From Clostridia bacterium (GTDB taxonomy: Bacteria; Bacillota; Clostridia; Oscillospirales; Acutalibacteraceae), in contig JAILDS010000255.1 of assembly GCA_024689165.1 (NCBI GenBank), forward strand, positions 1-8,483: a DNA stretch of 8,483 nt, given 5' to 3'. Position 1 is the stretch's first letter, and each line of letters opens with the position of its first letter. Below, piece by piece: positions 1-6,421 of the stretch. The notes beneath the pieces are model-generated. The model worked only from the letters and a program-made list of their open reading frames with translations. It searched no databases and was not told the DNA's origin. The position numbers and the translations under genes were made by a program.

Positions 1-1125
1 TCGATACTGCGCGATACGGTCAAATCGGAGCAGGCCTTTAACGAAAAGGTCGATGCGAAGCTGTTTTCCGTCATTCCTCACGAACGGAAGAACCGTACCC
101 TCGCGAGCATCATCAAAAACACGAAAAAAGGACTTCTGATGAATGAGAGCGCGGCTGTCAGCCTGAAGTTCTCAGAGTCTTTCCATCAGGTCGCCGGGAA
201 GATCGAATACCTCAAGCGAGTTTCCGGCGCAAAGGTCATTTCCGTTCTTTCCGTTGCGGAAAATGAAGGCAAGTCGACAGTTGCGGCGAATATCGCTCTT
301 TCCCTTGCGAGCAAGGGCAATAAGGTCCTTCTGTTCGATATGGATCAGAAAAAGCCCGCGCTCTACAAGCTTTTCAGCCTAAAATACAATAAAGAATCCG
401 AGCTGGGCGACTACCTTTCCGGCGCTCTCCCCGCCCAGAGATTCAGGCTGAGGAGATATAAAAAGTCGAATCTGTTTTTCGCCATCAATACCAAAGCTCA
501 TAAGAATTCGCAGAAATGGATCGAAAACGGCAGGGTCAAGCACATCCTTGACGCCGCGCGAGACAAATTCGACTATATCATAGTCGACACGTCGCCAATT
601 TCTGCCGACACGTCGGTCACCGATCTCATTCAGATCACCGATAAATACCTTATGGTCGTCAGGACCGACGTCGTAAGAGTCGCCGCGATCAACGACGCGA
701 TACTTTCACTTACCAACCTCAGCGCGGGATTCATCGGCTGCATACTCAACGACGTTTATCCCGAGTTCAATCTTGCCGGTCAGCTCGGGCTTGACGAATC
801 CGGTTATTATTACAGCTATTCCCACAGATACGGCAAATACGGCAAGTACGGGAAGTACGGCAAATACGGGAAGTACGGCAAGTACGATAAATACGGGAAG
901 TACGGCAAATACGGGAAATACGACAAGTACACGGCCTACGGCAGGAGCGGCGGCTACGGAAGGTACGGCTCATACGGCAAGTATTCCAAATATTCCGCTT
1001 ATTCCAAATACTCCCATTACGGCAGTTACGGCAAGTACTCAGGCGCTTATACGAGCCTGCCAGAGGATGAACCCGACGACGATAAACCCGATTTGACCGC
1101 CGGCGGAGGATCATCAGGCCTTTGA
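1..1125 (+). CDS. Wzc/CpsD-type tyrosine kinase (BY-kinase), C-terminal part, 5'-truncated by the window
   Basis: The reading frame is open from base 1, so 374 residues are visible and the true start lies upstream. The ATG at 139 is internal: residues 1-46 (with LRDTVKSE, KVDAKLFSVIPHERK) are the linker that normally joins the second membrane helix to the kinase domain in fused chain-length regulator/kinases. Kinase motifs, numbered from base 1: a P-loop AENEGKST with Lys91, the second Walker motif LLFDMDQKKP with Asp113, and Walker B YIIVDTSP with Asp196. The P-loop has Glu-Asn where the neighbouring kinase has Pro-Gly, and DTSP replaces the usual DTPP. Residues 269-350 form a tail with 28 tyrosines, including eleven Tyr-(Gly/Asp)-Lys units. 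An acidic stretch (EDEPDDDKPD) follows. In this family the tail is autophosphorylated in trans, and cycling controls polymer length and export at the membrane. The next gene, 39 nt downstream, encodes a second kinase of the same type. Whether this copy also carries the two-helix regulator domain cannot be seen, but the linker suggests it does. Confidence 0.9.
   Translation, partial: SILRDTVKSEQAFNEKVDAKLFSVIPHERKNRTLASIIKNTKKGLLMNESAAVSLKFSESFHQVAGKIEYLKRVSGAKVISVLSVAENEGKSTVAANIALSLASKGNKVLLFDMDQKKPALYKLFSLKYNKESELGDYLSGALPAQRFRLRRYKKSNLFFAINTKAHKNSQKWIENGRVKHILDAARDKFDYIIVDTSPISADTSVTDLIQITDKYLMVVRTDVVRVAAINDAILSLTNLSAGFIGCILNDVYPEFNLAGQLGLDESGYYYSYSHRYGKYGKYGKYGKYGKYGKYDKYGKYGKYGKYDKYTAYGRSGGYGRYGSYGKYSKYSAYSKYSHYGSYGKYSGAYTSLPEDEPDDDKPDLTAGGGSSGL
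829..930 (+). repeat. 9-bp coding tandem repeat (Tyr-Gly/Asp-Lys)11 in the kinase tail
   Basis: Eleven consecutive in-frame units of tac-ggN/gaY-aaR plus a final tac encode Y(G/D)K. Glycine codons mostly alternate ggc and ggg, giving a looser 18-bp period, and units 7 and 11 carry Asp instead of Gly. A degenerate tyrosine-rich stretch continues to 1050 with serine spacers (KYSKYSAYSKYSHY). Unit gain or loss would stay in frame and would alter tyrosine number without breaking the gene. Confidence 0.9.
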
Positions 1126-1126
1126 T

Positions 1127-1140
1127 CTGACCGCAGTCAG
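1127..1140 (+). other. Small hairpin in the gap between the two kinase genes
   Basis: CTGAC and GTCAG form a perfect 5-bp stem around the loop CGCA, immediately followed by TTATTT. It starts two bases after the stop codon of the upstream kinase. The stem is too short and the T run too interrupted for a confident intrinsic terminator. A weak attenuator, an RNA-stability element or chance are all possible. Confidence 0.25.
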
Positions 1141-1150
1141 TTATTTCAGC

Positions 1151-1155
1151 GAGGA
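1151..1155 (+). promoter_or_regulatory. Shine-Dalgarno site of the second kinase
   Basis: GAGGA lies 9 nt before the ATG at 1165. It fixes that start, because no other start codon lies in this frame between the upstream TGA (1123-1125) and 1165. Confidence 0.7.
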
Positions 1156-1164
1156 CAGAACGGT

Positions 1165-2715
1165 ATGGCTAAAGAATCAGGCTCTTCGAACAAGAAGACC
1201 AACGCCCGCAAGAACGAGTTCATCCCGTTCTATTTCAGCGACTTTGTAAAAGGCCTCAAGCGTTACTGGTGGCTCGTTCTTGGTCTGACAGTCTTATTCG
1301 GCGGCATTCGTTTCTATTCGAGCTACAGAAAATACGTTCCCTATTATACTACTTCGGCTACGCTTACTATCTCGACCTCCACGGGTACGAACAGGACCGA
1401 CGGCGGCATGACCTCGTATTCGTTCTATTACGACTCTGCTATGGCGAGCCAGCTTTCGACCGCGTTCCCTTATATCCTTCAAAGCAATATACTTCAGGAC
1501 GCGATCTGTGAGGAGCTGGGTTACGACGTACTGCCCGCGACGCTGTCGGTCCCGTCTTCCGTTTCCGGGTCGAACATGTTCACGATCATGTGCACAGGCG
1601 GAGATCCGCAGGCCGTCTACGACGTGATCATGTGCGCTATAGACAAATGCCCCGAAGTGGCCCGGTACGTCGTAGGCAATATCAAGTTTACGCTTATTAC
1701 CAATCCTTACGTCCCGACTTCTCCGGCTAACAGGAATTCATATATTTCCGACGCGGAAAAAGCTGCTATGGTAGGACTGTTCCTCGGCCTTGCCTGGGTG
1801 CTGTTGTACTGCGTTTCAAGAAAAACCGTCAGAACAAAGGACGAGATCGCCGAAAAGCTCGGGCAGGAGGCTCTCGGAACTCTTCCCAAAGTATCCTTCA
1901 AAAAGCATAAACAGCGTATCGACCGCTCGGTATTGAGAACGAACCCCAACGTCGGCCGCGGCTTCCTCGAATCCCTGCGGCTTTTGAGGAACAATATCGT
2001 CCACGCGCTCGGCCCTGATGAGAAGATCGTTCTCGTCACGAGTACCGCGCCGGGCGAAGGGAAGACGACCGTTACGGCGAATATCGCTCTCTCCGCAGCC
2101 GATCTCGGCAAGAACGTGCTGCTCATCGACTGGGATATACGCAACCCCTCCGTTCTCGAACTTCTTGACATAGATCCTTCCGAGGTCCCCGCGCCGCAGA
2201 ATGATTCATTCGTGATTTTCAAGTCCGAAAAGTACAATATTTCTCTTCTTGTTTTTCCGTCAAGAAAAAACTATTGGCGAAGGATGCGGTCTGAATACGT
2301 AAAAAGCGTTTTCGATTCCCTCAGGGACAGTTACGATCTTATATTGGTCGATACTCCGCCCTGCGGCCTGATCTCCGACACGTCGATCATCGCGGAATGC
2401 GTTGACGCCGCGGTATACGTCGTTCTTCAGGACACCGTCCGCGTCTCCCGTATCAAAGCCGGTCTTGAGAACCTTCTTGCCTCCGACGCGCGTATCCTCG
2501 GCTGTGTATTCAACGGCGCGGCAAGCGGCATCACCGGTTACGGAGACAATTACGGTTACAGCCGTTACGGCCATTACGGGCACTACGGCAAATACGGCTA
2601 CGGTTACGGCTATTACGGCTACGGCTACGGCTACGGGTATGGTTACGGATACGGCGAAAGCCGCAAAAAACACCGCAGGAGCAAAAAGAAGTCCTCTTCG
2701 GGCGGGAAGAAGTAA
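1165..2715 (+). CDS. Fused chain-length regulator and tyrosine kinase (Wzc-like), complete
   Basis: The protein has 516 residues. It opens with a short basic cytoplasmic segment, then a first membrane helix (about 34-52). An extracellular Wzz-type region of about 145 residues follows, ending in the proline-rich motif NPYVPTSP (180-187). The second helix is at about 200-217. The kinase domain has P-loop STAPGEGKTT (Lys300), second Walker motif LLIDWDIRNP (Asp322) and Walker B LILVDTPP (Asp396). All canonical residues are present, unlike in the preceding kinase. The tail (459-496) has 17 tyrosines in 38 residues, mostly Gly-Tyr repeats, followed by a very basic end (RKKHRRSKKK). Family knowledge: these proteins oligomerise in the membrane, phosphorylate each other's tyrosine clusters and set chain length. 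The loop is much shorter than in E. coli Wzc and close to CpsC size, favouring a Gram-positive host. The fused layout contrasts with the split CpsC/CpsD pair of streptococci. The gene stops 12 nt before the ABC exporter gene, in the same frame. Confidence 0.93.
   Translation: MAKESGSSNKKTNARKNEFIPFYFSDFVKGLKRYWWLVLGLTVLFGGIRFYSSYRKYVPYYTTSATLTISTSTGTNRTDGGMTSYSFYYDSAMASQLSTAFPYILQSNILQDAICEELGYDVLPATLSVPSSVSGSNMFTIMCTGGDPQAVYDVIMCAIDKCPEVARYVVGNIKFTLITNPYVPTSPANRNSYISDAEKAAMVGLFLGLAWVLLYCVSRKTVRTKDEIAEKLGQEALGTLPKVSFKKHKQRIDRSVLRTNPNVGRGFLESLRLLRNNIVHALGPDEKIVLVTSTAPGEGKTTVTANIALSAADLGKNVLLIDWDIRNPSVLELLDIDPSEVPAPQNDSFVIFKSEKYNISLLVFPSRKNYWRRMRSEYVKSVFDSLRDSYDLILVDTPPCGLISDTSIIAECVDAAVYVVLQDTVRVSRIKAGLENLLASDARILGCVFNGAASGITGYGDNYGYSRYGHYGHYGKYGYGYGYYGYGYGYGYGYGYGESRKKHRRSKKKSSSGGKK
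2593..2655 (+). repeat. 6-bp coding repeat (Tyr-Gly)n in the second kinase tail
   Basis: The stretch is mostly tacggc/tacggt hexamers encoding alternating Tyr-Gly, interrupted once by a Tyr-Tyr pair (tat tac, 2611-2616). Four uninterrupted tac-ggS units run from 2614 to 2637. As in the upstream kinase gene, length changes would stay in frame. The unit differs (6 bp against 9 bp), so the two tails expanded separately or diverged strongly. Confidence 0.85.
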
Positions 2716-2727
2716 AACTATTTAATC

Positions 2728-4470
2728 GTGAAACAGTATCTGAACAAAAGAGTTCTTCGGAACGTTATTCGTGAATGGAAATGGATATTCAGCTATATCA
2801 GACGATATAAGCTGACCGTTTTCGTTTACATTTTTTTCGGACTGTTTTCATCCGTGCTTGCGGTCGCTTCATCGGTCGCATCAAAATTCCTGATCGACGC
2901 CGTTATCGACAAAAACAGGGACACGCTTTATATTTCAGCCTCTGCAGTTGCAGTGCTGCTTGTGTCGCAGACGCTGTTCCAGGCCCTGTCTTCACGTATA
3001 ACCGTGGCTCTGTCCACCAAGGTGGGCAACGAGCTCAGGAACGAGATATATTCGACCGTTGTCCGTGCGGAGTGGGAAAAGATCGGCGCTTTTCACTCGG
3101 GAGAACTGCTCAACAGGCTTGAGGGCGACGTATCGACAGTCGCGTCAGGCATCATTAATTTTATCCCGAGCGTGTTTTCAAAGACGCTTACGTTCGTTCT
3201 GTCGTTTGCCGTTGTTCTGCATTACGACGCAGTGATGGCTTTCCTTGCGCTTCTGAGCGCCCCGTTCTTTGTGTTCTCGAGCCGATTCCTTGTCAAAACC
3301 ATAAGGAAGTTCAGCAAGCAGACGCGTGAGATGAACGGCAAGGTTCTTTCATTTTCCGAGGAATCTCTGCGCAACCTGCAGTTCATCAAATCCTTTGACC
3401 TTGTCTCGCGCTACATAGTTCTTTTCAAAGAGCTGACAGAAAAATACCGCGAGGTCAGGCTCAAGTATGAAAAGTTCAACATACTGATGACTATGGTCCT
3501 GTCCTTGCTGGGCATCGTGGTTTCATACGCATGCTACGGCTGGGCCGTATTCAGGCTCTGGCAGGGGCTGATAACAGTCGGGACCATGACGCTGTTCCTT
3601 CAGATCTCGAGCACGCTTACAAACTCGTTTTCTTCGTTGGCTTCGCTCGCGCCTTTGATGATTTCGATCTCCACCGGGGCCGGAAGGATCATGGAGATAA
3701 CCCGGTTCAAGGCCGAGTCCGACGCCGACAGGGATCTTGCGGCCGAGCTTCTCAAACGATCCGGCGACGGCGTGAGAATAGATATTTCCGGTCTGTCTTT
3801 TGCGTACGAGGGAGCTGACGCAAACGTACTCAACGGAGTCGGTCTGTCGGTCAGGCCCGGGGAAAGGCTCGGACTCGTCGGCCGTTCCGGGAACGGGAAG
3901 ACGACTCTTCTGAAACTGTTGCTGGGCCTTGTCCGACCCCGCTCCGGAGAGATGAAGCTCAGCGTCGGAGACGATACGATCAATATTTCCGACAGCACGA
4001 GAAGGTTCTTTTCATACGTCCCGCAGGAGAGTACGCTTTTTTCAGGTACCGTCGCGCAGAACCTGCGTATTGTCGCTCCGGAAGCTACCGATGAAAAGCT
4101 TATGGAGACACTTGCCCTTGCCTGTATGGATGATTTTATCGCTTCTCAGCCCGAGGGACTCGAATACCAGGTCGGTGAAAACGGAGACAACCTTTCCCGC
4201 GGTCAGCTTCAGAGACTTCTGATAGCAAGAGCTGTTTTGAGGAATGCCCCGGTAATGCTTCTGGATGAGGCGACGAGCGCGCTCGATACTGATACCGAGG
4301 CGAAGGTCCTTGGGAACATCATCAAAGACGACCCTAAAAAGATAATCATCCTTACCGCCCATCGTAAAAGCGTGCTTGAATACTGCACAAGAGTCTGCTC
4401 GGTAACGTCCGACGGTCGTGTCGAGCCTTTCCGCGGCGAACAGCTGCCGGAAGAGGAGGCATCATCATGA
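2728..4470 (+). CDS. ABC exporter half-transporter (membrane domain fused to ATPase)
   Basis: The protein has 580 residues. An N-terminal membrane domain shows about six hydrophobic segments (roughly 29-56, 66-87, 143-164, 166-187, 253-275, 283-305). The ATPase domain has A-loop Tyr360, Walker A GRSGNGKTT (Lys391), Q-loop YVPQ (Gln433), signature LSRGQ (489-493), Walker B VMLLDEATSALD (Glu514 after Asp513) and switch His545. The catalytic set is intact. The signature has Arg in place of the usual Gly at its third position. There is no N-terminal peptidase domain, so a dedicated bacteriocin exporter is less likely. It would work as a homodimer. Sitting between chain-length kinases and an initiating sugar transferase, it probably moves a lipid-linked glycan or its precursor across the membrane, as PglK or MsbA do; this is inference from context. 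The start is GTG: it lies 12 nt after the previous stop with only a distant purine run (GGGAAGAAG, 2704-2712) as ribosome site, so coupling to the upstream gene is likely. It overlaps the next gene by 4 nt. Confidence 0.88.
   Translation: MKQYLNKRVLRNVIREWKWIFSYIRRYKLTVFVYIFFGLFSSVLAVASSVASKFLIDAVIDKNRDTLYISASAVAVLLVSQTLFQALSSRITVALSTKVGNELRNEIYSTVVRAEWEKIGAFHSGELLNRLEGDVSTVASGIINFIPSVFSKTLTFVLSFAVVLHYDAVMAFLALLSAPFFVFSSRFLVKTIRKFSKQTREMNGKVLSFSEESLRNLQFIKSFDLVSRYIVLFKELTEKYREVRLKYEKFNILMTMVLSLLGIVVSYACYGWAVFRLWQGLITVGTMTLFLQISSTLTNSFSSLASLAPLMISISTGAGRIMEITRFKAESDADRDLAAELLKRSGDGVRIDISGLSFAYEGADANVLNGVGLSVRPGERLGLVGRSGNGKTTLLKLLLGLVRPRSGEMKLSVGDDTINISDSTRRFFSYVPQESTLFSGTVAQNLRIVAPEATDEKLMETLALACMDDFIASQPEGLEYQVGENGDNLSRGQLQRLLIARAVLRNAPVMLLDEATSALDTDTEAKVLGNIIKDDPKKIIILTAHRKSVLEYCTRVCSVTSDGRVEPFRGEQLPEEEASS
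4454..4459 (+). promoter_or_regulatory. Strong Shine-Dalgarno site inside the ABC gene, for the sugar transferase
   Basis: A full AGGAGG lies 7 nt before the ATG at 4467, within the last codons of the exporter gene. With the ATGA stop/start overlap it supports that start and suggests translational coupling. It is the best ribosome site in the window. Confidence 0.85.
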
Positions 4471-5195
4471 GACTGAAAAAATGGGAGTCTCTTCCCGAGG
4501 ATATGAAGAACGAAAGCGTGAGGGAATATTACGATATCCTTCGTAAAAAACGATTGACTCTTTTCTTTAAGCGCGTTTTCGACGTCGTCGCTTCTGCCGT
4601 TCTTCTTACGCTCCTCAGCCCGCTTTTCCTTGTGACTGCCATTGCGATAAAAGCCGAATCCGCCGGTCCCGTAATGTACAGACAGGTAAGAAAGACCTCA
4701 TACGAACGTGATTTCCGTATCCATAAATTCCGTTCCATGTATATCAATTCCGACAAGAGCGGCCTTTTGACGACAAAGAACGACAGCCGCGTTACGCGCG
4801 TCGGCGCTTTTATCAGAAAGTCAAAGATAGATGAATTGCCGCAGCTCATTGACGTTTTCAAAGGCGACATGACCTTTGTCGGCGTTCGCCCTCAGGTTCA
4901 GAAATACGTCGACTGTTATACCGACGAGATGAAAGCTACATTCCTTCTTCCGGCGGGCATGACGTCCCTCGCAAGCATCTATTACAGGAATGAAAACGAT
5001 CTTCTGCTCGGCCACGAGGACCCCGACGAGCTTTATATCTCCGAGATCCTTCCGGACAAGATGAATTACAATCTTCTCGGTATCAGAAAACTCAGTTTGT
5101 TCTACGATCTGAAAATCATCCTTATGACAGTCCTGACCGTTTTCGGCAAGGACTACAAACCCTCAAAACAGGTATACAGCGATGTTTTTGACTGA
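4467..5195 (+). CDS. Undecaprenyl-phosphate sugar phosphotransferase (monotopic phosphoglycosyl transferase)
   Basis: The protein has 242 residues and belongs to the bacterial sugar transferase family (WbaP C-domain/PglC/EpsL type). It transfers a sugar-1-phosphate from a UDP-sugar to undecaprenyl phosphate on the inner membrane face, the committing step of glycan assembly. Evidence in order: basic KRVFDVV lead-in (35-41); a hydrophobic re-entrant helix with Ser51-Pro52 at its break; GPVMYRQ (67-73); HKFRSM (86-91); the catalytic pair Asp122-Glu123 in KIDELPQL; GDMTFVGVRPQ (133-143); and PAGMTSLA (162-169). The length matches the short catalytic-only form, without the extra N-terminal membrane helices of WbaP. 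The sugar cannot be read from the sequence. It overlaps the exporter gene by 4 nt (ATGA) and the glycosyltransferase gene by 14 nt, so the three are probably translated together. Confidence 0.92.
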   Translation: MRLKKWESLPEDMKNESVREYYDILRKKRLTLFFKRVFDVVASAVLLTLLSPLFLVTAIAIKAESAGPVMYRQVRKTSYERDFRIHKFRSMYINSDKSGLLTTKNDSRVTRVGAFIRKSKIDELPQLIDVFKGDMTFVGVRPQVQKYVDCYTDEMKATFLLPAGMTSLASIYYRNENDLLLGHEDPDELYISEILPDKMNYNLLGIRKLSLFYDLKIILMTVLTVFGKDYKPSKQVYSDVFD

Positions 5196-6327
5196 TGAAA
5201 CGACCGGAACGATCGGCGTTGTGTCCGCCTGCGCTCACAGGCTCTATCTTTACCGCCCGGAACTTCTGGACGGTCTTCGTGAGTCAGGCTTCAAGGTCGT
5301 TGTTTTCGGTCCGGAGCCTCAGCGCCAGGGGGATGAAATGCTTACGCCGCACGGTTTCGACTACGTTCAACTGCCGCTTGAAAGGCGTAAAACAAACCCC
5401 TTCAACGAGATTTCCGCTCAGAAGCTTATCACGGAAACGGTCGGAGATCGTCATGTGCGCCTTCTGTTTTCATACGGGATCCGTTTTGCGCCGCTCGTCA
5501 ACATTTCCGCGAAAGCTGCCGGCGTACCCTGTGTCAACGTTATAAACGGAGCCGGGAGCCTTTTTATCACGCAGGGGCTTCAGGGCGCGGCTAAACGTTC
5601 GGTCATCCTTCCTTATATCCGTTCTGCGCTCGATTACTCCTCAAGGATCTTTTTTCAGAATTCGGACGACCTTGAGCTCTTCGCGTCGCTTCGGCTCGGC
5701 AAACGTGAAAGATATGTTCAGGTCGACGGTTCCGGCGTGAACACTCAAAGATTCCCGGCGCTCCCGCTTCCGAAGGAGCGGGTTTTCGGCTATCTCGGGA
5801 GGGTCAATCCGGAAAAAGGCTTCTGCGAACTGCTGGACGCTTTCAGGTTCGTTCACGACCGTTTCCCGGACGCGCGTCTGCTTATCGCCGGCGAGCTTGA
5901 CGGGATCGGCTCCGAAACTCAGCTCCTGCTCGATAAACTTACCGCGCGCGGAGCTGCCGAGTACCTCGGCGAGATCGACGACGTTGCCTCTTTTATGGAA
6001 AGGATCCGTTATTTTGTTTTCCCTTCTTACCGTGAGGGGACTCCGCGAGTTACTCTTGAGGCGATGTCCTGCGCGAGACCGATCATCACGACCGATGCGG
6101 TCGGCTGCCGCGAAACCGTCAGAGACGGCTTTAACGGTCTGCTCGTAAAACCCGGCGACGTCGCGACTCTTGCAGATGCAATGCTTCTTTTTTGTTCCGA
6201 CGACGCTCTTACCGAAAAAATGGGGATGAATTCACGCAGCCTTGCGGTCGAGAAATTCGACGTATTCAAAACGAACCGCGTTCTTATTGATACTGTCGTT
6301 GAGGTCTTAAAAGGCTCTTCCGTATGA
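5182..6327 (+). CDS. Glycosyltransferase family 4 (GT-B fold)
   Basis: The protein has 381 residues in two Rossmann-like halves. The C-terminal half is clear: VFGYLGRVNPEKG (201-213) opens the donor-binding domain, RLLIAGELDG follows, and EGTPRVTLE (285-293) is the E-x7-E motif of retaining GT4 enzymes. VGCRETVRDGFNGLLV (307-322) is the usual donor-loop region. The N-terminal half (VFGPEPQ, PLERRKTNPF) resembles the PglA-like group that adds the second sugar to an undecaprenyl-diphosphate-linked sugar. That fits the initiating transferase just upstream, but donor and acceptor are inferred, not seen. The start codon is the least certain point. ATG 5182 lies inside the upstream gene with only a weak AGG (5170-5172), and TTG 5188 or GTG 5221 are in-frame alternatives. 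The ATG at 5195 that overlaps the upstream stop (TGATG) is in another frame. The enzyme is expected to act at the cytoplasmic membrane face. Confidence 0.9.
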   Translation: MFLTDETTGTIGVVSACAHRLYLYRPELLDGLRESGFKVVVFGPEPQRQGDEMLTPHGFDYVQLPLERRKTNPFNEISAQKLITETVGDRHVRLLFSYGIRFAPLVNISAKAAGVPCVNVINGAGSLFITQGLQGAAKRSVILPYIRSALDYSSRIFFQNSDDLELFASLRLGKRERYVQVDGSGVNTQRFPALPLPKERVFGYLGRVNPEKGFCELLDAFRFVHDRFPDARLLIAGELDGIGSETQLLLDKLTARGAAEYLGEIDDVASFMERIRYFVFPSYREGTPRVTLEAMSCARPIITTDAVGCRETVRDGFNGLLVKPGDVATLADAMLLFCSDDALTEKMGMNSRSLAVEKFDVFKTNRVLIDTVVEVLKGSSV

Positions 6328-6357
6328 TCTGAAGAACTTTCGATTTCAAGGATCCTA

Positions 6358-6371
6358 CCGGGTCAGCCCGG
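6358..6371 (+). other. GC-rich hairpin in the 94-nt gap after the glycosyltransferase
   Basis: CCGGG and CCCGG form a perfect 5-bp stem around TCAG, about 30 nt after the glycosyltransferase stop. An A-rich run (ATAAAAAAG) follows rather than a T run, so it is not a standard intrinsic terminator. This gap is the only sizeable non-coding stretch in the window. The hairpin may be an RNA processing or partial termination site, or chance. Confidence 0.3.
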
Positions 6372-6392
6372 CAGATAAAAAAGCAACAATCC

Positions 6393-6406
6393 GACGCTTT
6401 CGCGTC
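6393..6406 (+). other. Second hairpin, just upstream of the dehydrogenase ribosome site
   Basis: GACGC and GCGTC pair perfectly around TTTC. The stem can extend to 8 pairs with one mismatch (6390-6409). It ends 3-6 nt before the GGAG at 6412-6415, so it could influence ribosome access to the dehydrogenase gene. No partner sequence or ligand-binding fold is recognisable. Confidence 0.3.
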
Positions 6407-6421
6407 TGAACGGAGTGTATT

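Noticed and set aside
829..930. CRISPR-like or non-coding tandem repeat
   Set aside because: Units are 9 bp with no spacers, stay in frame with the kinase and encode the family's expected tyrosine-rich tail.
767..1114. Open frames on the minus strand and in plus frame 2 across the kinase tail (Arg/Cys/Ser-rich and Thr-rich)
   Set aside because: They are other-frame readings of the Tyr-Gly-Lys codon repeat, which cannot create stops; composition is pure repeat with no domain or credible start.
1123..1125. TGA recoded as a sense codon
   Set aside because: TGA ends four genes here (1125, 4470, 5195, 6327) at sensible family lengths, and tryptophan is encoded by TGG throughout.
2260..2725. Minus-strand and plus frame 2 open frames over the second kinase (Val/Ala-rich or Thr/Ala-rich)
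   Set aside because: They arise from the Tyr-Gly repeat and codon bias of the real gene; no ribosome site or recognisable protein.
6358..6371. Rho-independent terminator ending an operon
   Set aside because: The 5-bp stem is followed by A-rich sequence on the plus strand, with no T run, and the downstream gene belongs to the same pathway.
6340..6392. Internal promoter upstream of the dehydrogenase
   Set aside because: The nearest -10-like string (AACAAT, 6385-6390) matches TATAAT at four positions but has no -35-like hexamer at a proper distance.
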